A stretch of DNA of 16,417 nt from Clostridia bacterium. Its GTDB lineage: Bacteria > Bacillota > Clostridia > Oscillospirales > CAG-272. The stretch covers positions 1 to 16,417 of the forward strand of contig JAFTMP010000195.1 in assembly GCA_017452335.1 (NCBI GenBank). The letters run 5' to 3'. The notes under the pieces are model-generated. The model did not search any database, had not been told where the DNA came from, and worked only from the letters and a program-made list of their open reading frames with translations. Made by a program: the position numbers and the translations under genes. The stretch's first letter is position 1. The number at the start of each line of letters is the position of its first letter. Below are positions 1 through 7,663 of this stretch, in pieces.

Positions 1-1
1 A

Positions 2-310
2 GGTGATTCTGCACAGCCCGGGCAAGGCGGCGATCCCGCACCCGGTCCCGGAAACGGTCCGAGACCCGGACCGGATGGCGAAGGCGGTGAAGGCGGTGAA
101 GGAGACAGCGACGGTGACGGCCAGCAACAGGGCGGCGATGGCAAAGAGGATGAGCGCTTGGAAGTGTTTTATGATCCCATTTCCGGCGAAGTCAGCTACG
201 GAAAGGTATTTGATGCTTATTATGCAGAATACTTAAAGGCACTAAAAACAGGAGAGGTTCCCAAGGAACTTCAAGAGATCATGGATCGTTATTTTGAAGC
301 ATTGACATAA
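2..310 (+). CDS. C-terminal end of a Gly/Asp/Pro-rich protein (partial, 5' end outside window)
   Basis: Frame 2 is open from the window edge to TAA at 308-310, giving 102 residues of a longer protein. The first half is low complexity: Pro-Gly and Gly-Glu-Gly runs, then Ser/Asp/Gln/Gly, which reads as a flexible linker. The last ~50 residues are ordinary and probably structured, starting near LEVFYDP and ending in a Tyr/Leu-rich amphipathic helix (AYYAEYLKAL ... DRYFEAL). The gene sits 34 bases before the MoxR-type ATPase, so it is probably an upstream member of the same operon. The linker-plus-short-helical-tail layout suggests a tail that binds a partner, perhaps the ATPase, but that is inference. 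I do not recognise the family. An overlapping ATG-initiated frame at 3-236 would also be Arg/Ala rich but lacks protein-like character and ends mid-gene. Confidence 0.75.
   Translation, partial: GDSAQPGQGGDPAPGPGNGPRPGPDGEGGEGGEGDSDGDGQQQGGDGKEDERLEVFYDPISGEVSYGKVFDAYYAEYLKALKTGEVPKELQEIMDRYFEALT
80..106 (+). repeat. Short 9-base tandem repeat in the Gly-rich linker
   Basis: The unit GAAGGCGGT occurs at 80-88 and 89-97, followed by a degenerate third copy (GAAGGAGAC). In frame it encodes Glu-Gly-Gly repeats within the linker of the partial gene. Repeats like this can change copy number by slippage, which would alter linker length without breaking the frame. Confidence 0.6.
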
Positions 311-344
311 ATATGGTGTTCCCGTATAAGGAGGGGAAGGAATT

Positions 345-1382
345 ATGATTTCTGAAAAAGACGTTTTGTTTTTTGCTGACAAAAGCAAGCAGTTACTCGG
401 TGAGATCGGTAAGGATATGGTCGGACAAAAGGAGGTTGTGGAGCAAACGGTGATCGCGATGATCGCCGGCGGTAACGTGCTCTTAGAGGGGGTTCCCGGG
501 GTTGGTAAAACACGTTTGGTACGCTCCATTGGCAGAGCCTTTACTCTTCCCTTTTCCAGAATTCAGTTTACGCCCGATTTAATGCCCGCAGATGTGACGG
601 GTACCAATGTGATTGAAAAGAACGAAAATGGAGACAATCGGCTGGTGTTTAGAAAAGGACCGATTTTCAGCAGTGTGGTTTTGGCAGATGAGATCAACCG
701 CGCAACCCCAAAAACGCAATCAGCCCTTCTTGAAGCCATGCAGGAGCATACCGTTACAGCGTCCGGCGAAACGTATATGCTGGATGAACCCTTTTTCGTG
801 CTTGCAACGCAAAATCCTATTGAACAGGACGGTACATATCCTCTGCCCGAGGCGCAAATGGACCGTTTTATGTTCAAGCTGATCATGAAGTTCCCGCAGA
901 TCGAAGAGCTGACCGAGATCGTAACCATGACGCAAAAAACCATGCAGGAGCAGGCACAACCTGTTTTGAGCGCGCAAGAGCTTTTGGCAATGCGTGATAC
1001 CGCCAAAGAGATCATGGTTTGCGAAGAGGTACTTGCTTATGCCATGCGCCTGGTCACTGCCACACATCCCGAAATAGACGGCGCTTCTGAATTTACTAAA
1101 AAGTATATTCGTTTCGGTGCCAGCCCCCGCGCGGGACAGGCATTGATCACAGGTGGGAAGGTTCGTGCACTGATGCACGGAAGATACAATGTTTCCATTG
1201 AAGACATTGCTGTGCTGGCTTATCCTGTGCTTCGTCACCGCATCAAGCCCAGTTTTCAAGCGGTTACCGAAAAGATGGCGGTTGACGAACTGATCAAAAA
1301 GCTTGTTGAAGAGACGCGCGAGAAAAAAAGCCCCTTTTCTCCCTTTGCACCTCACGGAAACGATAAGAAAAAGAAGGCATGA
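345..1382 (+). CDS. MoxR-family AAA+ ATPase
   Basis: This is a 345-residue AAA+ ATPase of the MoxR group, proteins that use ATP hydrolysis to remodel or activate partner proteins, often ones with VWA domains. Visible motifs are Walker A GVPGVGKT (49-56), Walker B VVLADE (111-116) followed by the family signature INRATPKTQSALLEAMQE, sensor 1 LATQNP (153-158), the EAQMDRF arginine-finger region (169-175) and sensor 2 GASPRA (258-263). Length is normal for the family (~310-350). The last ~20 residues are Lys-rich and probably disordered. The ATG at 345 follows a good Shine-Dalgarno (AAGGAGGGG, 329-337). The stop overlaps the next start as ATGA, so translation is likely coupled to the DUF58 gene. 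All catalytic motifs are intact. Family assignment is secure; the substrate is unknown, though the three following VWA/DUF58 proteins are the obvious partners. Confidence 0.95.
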   Translation: MISEKDVLFFADKSKQLLGEIGKDMVGQKEVVEQTVIAMIAGGNVLLEGVPGVGKTRLVRSIGRAFTLPFSRIQFTPDLMPADVTGTNVIEKNENGDNRLVFRKGPIFSSVVLADEINRATPKTQSALLEAMQEHTVTASGETYMLDEPFFVLATQNPIEQDGTYPLPEAQMDRFMFKLIMKFPQIEELTEIVTMTQKTMQEQAQPVLSAQELLAMRDTAKEIMVCEEVLAYAMRLVTATHPEIDGASEFTKKYIRFGASPRAGQALITGGKVRALMHGRYNVSIEDIAVLAYPVLRHRIKPSFQAVTEKMAVDELIKKLVEETREKKSPFSPFAPHGNDKKKKA

Positions 1383-2278
1383 AACGAAAGATTATTGACG
1401 ATGAGTTTATCTCCCTTTTGGAATCCCGCGATCTGCAGATCGAGTCTGCCTTTAATGGGCTTTTTGGAGGTAACCGCCGCACCAATGCGTACGGCAGTTC
1501 TGCGGAATTTGCAGATTATCGGGAATACACTCAAGGAGATGACTTAAGGCGCGTGGATTGGAATCTCTATGCGCGTTTTGAAAAAATATATCTAAAGCTC
1601 TACCGAGATGAAAGACAACTGCACCATCGCATCTACTTAGATGCTTCTGCGTCTATGGATTGGGGCAAGCCCGTCAAAGCAACCGCGGCACTGAAAATTG
1701 CCGCGGCACTGGGTTTTCTTTCTATCAGAGCACTTGACCGCGTATCCTATTACGCTCTTCACGAAAAACAGTGCCACGCCATCTGTCCTGCCGTGTGCGG
1801 GCGAGATGCCTTCTATGCGGCAGTCAATCGTCTGAACGATCTGAAATTCTATAAGGAAACAGATTTTGCAGCGGCTTTTGCCGATGAAGAGCATTTAGGA
1901 AAGGACGACGGTCTTTCCATCCTTATTTCCGATCTGCTCACCGACAGCGATTGGATGGGGGCGGTGGATCGGATGCTCTATCAAGGCAGACAGGTATATT
2001 TGATTCAAATTCTATCAAGAGACGAGATCACACCGTCGATGAGTGGTAAGGTCTTGATGCTGGACAGCGAGTCTGTTGATGAAGAGGATGATAAAAATAT
2101 GCGCTATGAGATCACCCGTTCTTCTGTGAAGGCTTATGAACAGGCACTCCTCTATCATCAAAAACAAATCAAAGACTTTTGCGGTGCACGCGGCGTGGGC
2201 TTTATCACGCTCTGCAGTGATCTGCCGCTTGAGCAAATGCTCTTTATCAACGCAACGGAAGTAGGATTGATACAATGA
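1379..2278 (+). CDS. DUF58 domain protein with a VWA-like metal site
   Basis: This 299-residue cytosolic protein carries the DUF58 signature: a Tyr-rich segment leading to GDDLRRVDWN (53-62), then ARFEKIYLKLYRDE and a VWA-like core opening with LDASASM. The MIDAS motif DxSxS is intact (D88, S90, S92). No transmembrane helix is visible, so this is the short soluble form rather than the long form with N-terminal membrane helices. DUF58 proteins are almost always encoded just after MoxR ATPases and are thought to be adaptors or substrates; no biochemical activity is established. The gene overlaps the MoxR gene by four bases (ATGA, 1379-1382) and the next gene by four bases (ATGA, 2275-2278), which points to translational coupling and fixed stoichiometry. 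Confidence 0.92.
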   Translation: MKRKIIDDEFISLLESRDLQIESAFNGLFGGNRRTNAYGSSAEFADYREYTQGDDLRRVDWNLYARFEKIYLKLYRDERQLHHRIYLDASASMDWGKPVKATAALKIAAALGFLSIRALDRVSYYALHEKQCHAICPAVCGRDAFYAAVNRLNDLKFYKETDFAAAFADEEHLGKDDGLSILISDLLTDSDWMGAVDRMLYQGRQVYLIQILSRDEITPSMSGKVLMLDSESVDEEDDKNMRYEITRSSVKAYEQALLYHQKQIKDFCGARGVGFITLCSDLPLEQMLFINATEVGLIQ

Positions 2279-4089
2279 AATTTTTAAATCCGTCCGGATT
2301 TTGGCTGCTGCTTGGCGTGCCGTTATTGATTATTATTTATATCATCAAATCAAGACACGAGGATCGTCCTGTTTCCAGCACCTATATATGGAAGCTCAGC
2401 ACGAAACTGAAAAAGAAACGCTTCCCGCTCCAGCGTATTCGAAAGCTGCTTGTATTTTTTATGCAACTGTTGATGATCGTGTTGCTTTCTTTTGTAGCGG
2501 CACAGCCGGCAGTGGCGGGAGGAGAGGGCTACGACACCATTGTGATCCTCGATGCCTCTGCAAGCATGCAAAGTGTGGATGAGGGAGACACGACGCGGTT
2601 TGAAAAAGCGCTTTCTGATCTTAAAAGGCTTGCAAAAAAGACAGAGCAGGAGCATACCTTTACATTGATCTTAGCAAATGATACACCAACGTATGCCGTT
2701 TTACACGCACAAACAGAAAGTGACGTTAAAAAGGCACTGGACAAGATCTCCTGCAGTTACGGTGGTTGTAACGAAGAAGAAGCACTGATCTTGGCAGGTC
2801 AGGCGGCAGAGCTCAGTGACAATGCAAGGGTGTTTTTCTACACCGATCACGGCTATGAAAGCTGTGAAAATATCTCTGTAACAGACTATTCCGTTTCCCC
2901 TTGGAATGTGGCACTGGAAGGTCTTGAAATGGAAAAAACGGCAGAAGAATCCTTTTTAATCACCGGCACAGTGACCAGCTACGGAAAGGAAGCGCAGATC
3001 ACCGTGGGATTAAGGCTGGATGATAAAGCCGTTGATGCCCAAAGAATCGTTTGTCCCAAGGACACTGCGACTCAGGTTGTTTTTGAAATAAAACAGACAG
3101 AGCTATTTGATACAGCGGAGATTTACGTAAATATTGAGGATGCACTGGAAGCGGATAACAGTTATGCTCTTTGCAATTGCCGCGTGCGTCCCTTTACAGC
3201 ATTACTGGTCAGTGAACAGCCGCTTTATCTTGAAAATGCACTGAAAGCTCTTGGGAATTGTACACTTACCGTAACAAGCTCTCTTGAGCAAGCAGATCTT
3301 TTGGGAAAGGATCTATACATTTTTGATGGCATCACACCGGAACAATACCCAACTGACGGTGCAATTTTGGTTTTTGGCACGGATCATCTTCCAAATGGGT
3401 TGATCAGCGGAATTTCCTATGATTCCGCCACTAAACCCAAAGTCAACAAGGAAGCAAGCTTTGATTTTTCAAGAGGACTTTCTTTTGAAAAGACCATGAT
3501 CAAGAAATACACTGCTTTGATCGGCGGCCCCGAGTGGACTCCGATTTTGTATTGTGGTAACGCGGCAGTGCTCATGACCGCAACACTGCCAGGTGGTATG
3601 CAGTGCTCTGTCTTCTCCTTTGATCTTCATGATTCCAACTTACCCCTGCAAGCCGAGTATTTGCGTTTGCTCCAAGGCATTATTGAGTATTCTCTTCCTT
3701 CAATGCTGAAAATTACAGACTATACCGTTGGGCAGACAGCAGAGGTTGCGGTGTTACCTCGGACAGAAAAGCTATATATTGGCTATCCCGGGGAGTCTTT
3801 TAAGGAATTATCCGTGTCTCAAGCAGTTTATCCCATATCATTAAGCACTGTCGGTGTTTACTCGGTCGTTGCAAGTTACGCTTCAAAGGATGGCGTTTAT
3901 ACCGATTTTTTTGCTCATGTTCCCCTTGAAGAAATGGCGAACAGCGACGGTGAGCACATCGTTGTCATTTTAAATGAGCAATCATCAGACGGTATGCAAC
4001 GATATGATGGCATATTCTTTTATCTGGCTTTGGCAATACTGTTGATCCTGCTGGTGGAATGGGGGGTGTATTATAGTGAACAGTATTGA
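2275..4089 (+). CDS. BatA-like membrane protein with VWA domain
   Basis: This is a 604-residue membrane protein. The N-terminus (FLNPSGFWLLLGVPLLIIIYIIK, shown here only as its start FLNPSGFWLL) matches the BatA/aerotolerance N-terminal domain: a first helix at about 8-25, a basic stretch, and a second helix at about 57-76. A VWA domain follows at about 86-200 with an intact MIDAS (D93, S95, S97 in LDASASM). The middle (~210-560) is beta-rich and presumably extracytoplasmic. A final helix at about 580-597 ends in a short tail. The gene overlaps DUF58 by 4 bases and the next gene by 14 bases. The Bat name comes from Bacteroides aerotolerance genes; that role is not established for clostridial homologues. 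The likely job is a membrane partner of the MoxR ATPase. Family call is confident, function is not. Confidence 0.88.
   Translation: MKFLNPSGFWLLLGVPLLIIIYIIKSRHEDRPVSSTYIWKLSTKLKKKRFPLQRIRKLLVFFMQLLMIVLLSFVAAQPAVAGGEGYDTIVILDASASMQSVDEGDTTRFEKALSDLKRLAKKTEQEHTFTLILANDTPTYAVLHAQTESDVKKALDKISCSYGGCNEEEALILAGQAAELSDNARVFFYTDHGYESCENISVTDYSVSPWNVALEGLEMEKTAEESFLITGTVTSYGKEAQITVGLRLDDKAVDAQRIVCPKDTATQVVFEIKQTELFDTAEIYVNIEDALEADNSYALCNCRVRPFTALLVSEQPLYLENALKALGNCTLTVTSSLEQADLLGKDLYIFDGITPEQYPTDGAILVFGTDHLPNGLISGISYDSATKPKVNKEASFDFSRGLSFEKTMIKKYTALIGGPEWTPILYCGNAAVLMTATLPGGMQCSVFSFDLHDSNLPLQAEYLRLLQGIIEYSLPSMLKITDYTVGQTAEVAVLPRTEKLYIGYPGESFKELSVSQAVYPISLSTVGVYSVVASYASKDGVYTDFFAHVPLEEMANSDGEHIVVILNEQSSDGMQRYDGIFFYLALAILLILLVEWGVYYSEQY
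4061..4068 (+). promoter_or_regulatory. Ribosome binding site deciding a GTG start
   Basis: A G-rich run (GGGGGGTG) inside the end of the BatA-like gene lies 7 bases before the GTG at 4076. It supports GTG as the initiation codon of the 862-residue gene and means its translation begins within the upstream coding sequence. Confidence 0.55.
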
Positions 4090-6664
4090 GGTTACCTTTG
4101 AAAATCCTTGGATACTGCTTCTCTTGATCCCTGCCGTTGCAGTAATACTGTTGCCGTTTATTCTTCTGCCCAAGGGACGAAGAAAAACACTGAAAAAAAT
4201 TTTGCCGCTGGTATTGCATTTGATCATTGTTGTGCTACTTGTGCTGATCCTTTCGGGTTTTACTATACTGGAACGCACGGAGGAGCAAGCAGTAATGATC
4301 TTGGCAGATCTATCGGACAGTACGCTCGATATTCAAGAGGAATTAAAGCTACATACCGACGAGCTTCTCAAACTGATTGATAAGCACACACCCGTAGGCA
4401 TAGTTGCTTTCGGAAAGGATCAATTATATTCTTTGAAGCTATCGCAAGGTAATCGCTTAGCGGAGCTTGACAAGCCCCTTTCCGATGCCACAGATATTTC
4501 AGCGGCACTGGAATACGCCGCTTCTTTAGCGCCCCAAGATCGATCGTTGCGTATCATTCTGCTGAGTGACGGCAAGCAGACCGATGGCAATGCTGAAAAA
4601 ACAGCATACGAATTGGCAACCAAGGGCGTACGCTTGGACGCGGTTTATTACGATACCACCAAACTTTCGAGCGCTGAAATTCAAATCAGCTCGCTATCTG
4701 CGCCTCAGGGAATTTATCTGGGAAAAGAAACGGCGATCATTGCGGAAATTCGGTGCAATGCTGAGATTCGTGCCACACTGACACTGTCAGAGGACGGCAT
4801 CGTGATTTGGAAAAAAAACGATGTGTTTTCCTCGGGAAGTACGATCTTGAATATTCCTGTCACGCCGCAAAATCCCGGAACGCCTCTTTACTCTTTGACA
4901 ATTGAGCCTGAAAAAGATGGTATCACCAAAAACAATCACGCGGCTGTGTATCTTCCCGTCGCTGAGCGTTCGTCTGTTTTGATCATTTCAGACACGATGG
5001 ATGGAATGACCACGCTGGCATCCGTTATAGCGGAAAAACATGACGTACAAACGGTGCTGTCTCATAACGCACCAAAAAGTCTGACCGGTCTTTGTGAATA
5101 CGATATGGTCATTCTCTCAAACGTAGACTTTTACCGCCTTCCCGGAGGATACGATCATCTCTTAGAGGACTATGTGGGAACCTATGGGCGCTCTCTTCTT
5201 GCTGTTGGCGGAGATCAAACCTTTATGTATGGGAACATGCAGGATACCGATATAGAAGAGATCATGCCCGTAAGTTTTGAATTCACACAAAGTGAGGGCC
5301 GCTCTGTTGCATTGATGCTCGTGCTTGACTGTTCCAGCAGCATGAGCAGTGAGTACCTTTCCCTTGCCAAGCAAGGTGCGCTTAACAGCGTGGCGGGGCT
5401 GACTGACAATGATTTTGCAGGAGTTATTTCTTTTAGCAAAATTGCCACATTGGAAGCACCTTTGGTAAAGGTTACCGATGAAAACAGAGAATCTCTAAAC
5501 CGTGTGATCTCCGGATTGACCAACGGAAGAGGAACGTATTACACAGAAGCAATTGAGCTGGCGCACAGCGAATTGTCGAAATCCGATGCCCAAATCAAGC
5601 ATATTATCTTTTTGTCAGATGGCCAACCCAGCGACAGCGGGTATTATAATGCTGTCCTGGATGCCGCAAATGATGGAATTACTGTCTCTACCATTGGTCT
5701 TAGCTTTTCCTCCGATAAACTGCTGTACATGTCGGAATACGGAAACGGCCGCTACTACTACGTGGCAAGTGCAGAGGATCTTCCGAATATCATGATCAGT
5801 GAAACAGAGGAAGCGCGCGTCAGTCCCCTGCTTTTGGGAAATTTTACGCCTGTGGTAAAAGAACAAGGGGGATTCACTGATGGGTTGGAAGAAAAAACGC
5901 TCCCGACTATAAACGGCTATTTGGGAACAACGCTCAAGGAAGGTGCCACGCTCTATCTTGAAAGCGAAGAGGGACATCCAATTTATGCTGCAACCTCTTA
6001 TGGCTTTGGAAAAACTGCATGCTTTACCACTGATTTAAATGGAAATTGGGCTTCTGCCTGGCTTAAAAGTACGCTTGGAAAAGAATTGATTCTAAATATG
6101 GTCAGCACGGGCGTAAGCGATGTGCATTGCGACTCTTCTTTGAAGCTGGAAACGACATTCCACGGCAACAGTATTGATCTGAAGGTGTATGCCACCGAGA
6201 CCAATTCCGAAACAACTTTGCAGGTGAAGATGAAGGACACTCAAGGGGCTGAGCTTGAAAAGGAGCTGACGCTGACCCGACCCGGAATTTATGAAGGGTC
6301 TCTGCTGCTTCCTGACTCCGAAGGCTTTGAGCTGATGATCTCTCAAAAGGACAGTTATGGCATGATCGTTGATGAGCTTCACTGTTCATTTGCCGTGCCC
6401 TATAGCGAGGAATACAATGCGTTTGCACAAGAAGGCGAAAGCTTTTTAAGAACACTTTGTGCCTTTTCTTCGGGAACTGTTTTTGAAAGTCTTTCTGAAG
6501 CGGCTTCTGTAGAGATTTTCAGCATTGCAATCGTGCACGATCCTCTTTTGGCTTTGACATGCATTTCTGTTTTTCTGCTTCTTGCTGATATTGCAATTCG
6601 AAAATTACGTTGGAAGGATATTAAGAATTTATTCATCGGATTTACAGGCGTTAAAAAACTGTGA
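4076..6664 (+). CDS. Large membrane protein with two VWA domains and an amidotransferase-like segment
   Basis: This 862-residue protein starts at GTG. Two N-terminal membrane helices (about 11-31 and 43-63) precede a first VWA-like domain (about 72-195) with intact DxSxS (D78, S80, S82). A beta-rich stretch follows, then a class I glutamine-amidotransferase-like fold (about 297-400, ending SLLAVGGDQTFMYG). No Gly-x-Cys-x-Gly nucleophile elbow is visible there, so it is probably non-catalytic. A second VWA domain (about 411-575) has intact D418, S420, S422 and the typical FLSDGQPSD strand. The rest (~590-820) looks like a beta domain, and a C-terminal helix (about 822-839) is followed by a basic tail. 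It overlaps the preceding gene by 14 bases and is the last gene of the operon. This resembles large VWA proteins known beside MoxR/BatA genes. A structural or cell-envelope role is inferred. Confidence 0.85.
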   Translation: MNSIEVTFENPWILLLLIPAVAVILLPFILLPKGRRKTLKKILPLVLHLIIVVLLVLILSGFTILERTEEQAVMILADLSDSTLDIQEELKLHTDELLKLIDKHTPVGIVAFGKDQLYSLKLSQGNRLAELDKPLSDATDISAALEYAASLAPQDRSLRIILLSDGKQTDGNAEKTAYELATKGVRLDAVYYDTTKLSSAEIQISSLSAPQGIYLGKETAIIAEIRCNAEIRATLTLSEDGIVIWKKNDVFSSGSTILNIPVTPQNPGTPLYSLTIEPEKDGITKNNHAAVYLPVAERSSVLIISDTMDGMTTLASVIAEKHDVQTVLSHNAPKSLTGLCEYDMVILSNVDFYRLPGGYDHLLEDYVGTYGRSLLAVGGDQTFMYGNMQDTDIEEIMPVSFEFTQSEGRSVALMLVLDCSSSMSSEYLSLAKQGALNSVAGLTDNDFAGVISFSKIATLEAPLVKVTDENRESLNRVISGLTNGRGTYYTEAIELAHSELSKSDAQIKHIIFLSDGQPSDSGYYNAVLDAANDGITVSTIGLSFSSDKLLYMSEYGNGRYYYVASAEDLPNIMISETEEARVSPLLLGNFTPVVKEQGGFTDGLEEKTLPTINGYLGTTLKEGATLYLESEEGHPIYAATSYGFGKTACFTTDLNGNWASAWLKSTLGKELILNMVSTGVSDVHCDSSLKLETTFHGNSIDLKVYATETNSETTLQVKMKDTQGAELEKELTLTRPGIYEGSLLLPDSEGFELMISQKDSYGMIVDELHCSFAVPYSEEYNAFAQEGESFLRTLCAFSSGTVFESLSEAASVEIFSIAIVHDPLLALTCISVFLLLADIAIRKLRWKDIKNLFIGFTGVKKL

Positions 6665-6687
6665 ATTTCAAGAAAAAACCTTGAAAT
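6665..6687 (+). promoter_or_regulatory. Perfect 8-base inverted repeat overlapping a -35 box
   Basis: ATTTCAAG (6665-6672) and CTTGAAAT (6680-6687) form a perfect inverted repeat with a 7-base spacer, starting at the first base after the stop of the 862-residue gene. The right arm contains the TTGAAA -35 box of the next promoter. No T-tract follows, so it is a poor intrinsic terminator. It could be an operator, but no regulator can be named from sequence. Confidence 0.4.
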
Positions 6688-6709
6688 GAAATGAAAAAAC
6701 TGGTATACT
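6681..6709 (+). promoter_or_regulatory. Strong SigA-type promoter with extended -10
   Basis: TTGAAA (6681-6686), a 17-base spacer and TATACT (6704-6709) make a near-consensus promoter. A TG one base before the -10 gives an extended -10. Transcription should begin near 6716, leaving a leader of about 30 bases before the ATG at 6746. Confidence 0.8.
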
Positions 6710-6745
6710 ATTTTCTGTCCAAACCATTGCGTAAGGAGAATCCTA

Positions 6746-7639
6746 ATGAAAAATAACAACGTTCGACCTATTATATTTTCTGTAATAACGTTCCTGCTGT
6801 TAATGGTCCTCATTCTATGCACGGTCGTTACCGTCTCTCTGCATTTGAAAGCTCCGATTTCACAGGAAGAGCCCTCAACCGAGAGCTCCGATATGGCGCA
6901 AGAAGAATCTGGCGAGGATGAAGTTGTATCGTCCGTTACAGAAGAGAAATCGTCCGAAGGAAGCGAGGAAACGCAGGATCCTTGGCTCCTACAGCAAGGG
7001 ATGGACGGTGGACAGAGTTATTTAAGCTCGCTGACCTTTTTAGGTGATTCCACCACATACGGTCTGATCGAAGCAGGCGTACTTCCCGACGGAAAAGATA
7101 CAAACCAGGTGTGGTTTGGTGTTACGGGAAGAACCATTACTTTTTCATACGTTGAAACGGTGAAGGTAACAAATGACCGATCCGATAAAGAAGGAATGAC
7201 TATTGTTCAAATGGCAGAAAAAGAAAAGCCGGAGATACTGGTCATTACGCTTGGTGTAACGGGCGGTGTTTCCTCGGGCCTTTCAAAGGATGCCTTTACG
7301 GCGCTGTACAGCAAGATGATTACGGATATAATAAGTGTGTCACCGGATACTAAAATTATTTGTAACAGCATCTATCCCGTTTGCAAAAGCATTGACGCCG
7401 ACCTTGCACCAAGAATTGACAACGAAAAGATTTCTGCGGCGAATAAATGGATCTTGCAGGTTGTTAAGGAGCAGTACAAGCAAGGAAATGCCGTGTACTA
7501 TCTTGATAGCTATTCTGCAATCATCGGAGCAGACGGATATCTTCCGGAAAATTATTCCAATGGTGACGGACTCCATCTTTCGGCTCTTGCTTTTCAAGAG
7601 GTTTTAAGCCTGTTGCGTACCCATAAGGTACCTAATTGA
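6746..7639 (+). CDS. Membrane-anchored SGNH/GDSL-type hydrolase-like protein
   Basis: This 297-residue protein has an N-terminal membrane helix (about 9-32) without a clear cleavage site. An acidic Ser/Glu-rich linker (about 38-78) follows, placing the rest outside the cell. The C-terminal domain (~92-290) has SGNH landmarks: block I FLGDST with nucleophile S102, and block V DGLH with D274 and H277. The oxyanion-hole block III, normally GxND or GxNG, reads GVTGG (170-174), so the usual Asn is Thr. Relatives act as esterases or acyl-transfer partners on cell-surface polymers; the substrate here is unknown. The start at 6746 has an AAGGAG site and its own promoter. The DUF4358-type lipoprotein follows after 24 bases, so the two are probably co-transcribed. 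Confidence 0.8.
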   Translation: MKNNNVRPIIFSVITFLLLMVLILCTVVTVSLHLKAPISQEEPSTESSDMAQEESGEDEVVSSVTEEKSSEGSEETQDPWLLQQGMDGGQSYLSSLTFLGDSTTYGLIEAGVLPDGKDTNQVWFGVTGRTITFSYVETVKVTNDRSDKEGMTIVQMAEKEKPEILVITLGVTGGVSSGLSKDAFTALYSKMITDIISVSPDTKIICNSIYPVCKSIDADLAPRIDNEKISAANKWILQVVKEQYKQGNAVYYLDSYSAIIGADGYLPENYSNGDGLHLSALAFQEVLSLLRTHKVPN

Positions 7640-7663
7640 TCTCAAATAAGAAAGGATATTCTC

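Noticed and set aside
3..236. ATG-initiated frame of 77 residues at the window start
   Set aside because: It overlaps the frame-2 coding tail, which has protein-like composition and a helical end; this frame looks like a shadow.
720..1355. 211-residue antisense frame over the MoxR gene
   Set aside because: It lies opposite conserved AAA+ motifs, has no ribosome site and resembles no family; long antisense frames are common here.
5615..5977. 120-residue antisense frame over the second VWA domain
   Set aside because: It is opposite conserved coding sequence and shows no start signal or domain.
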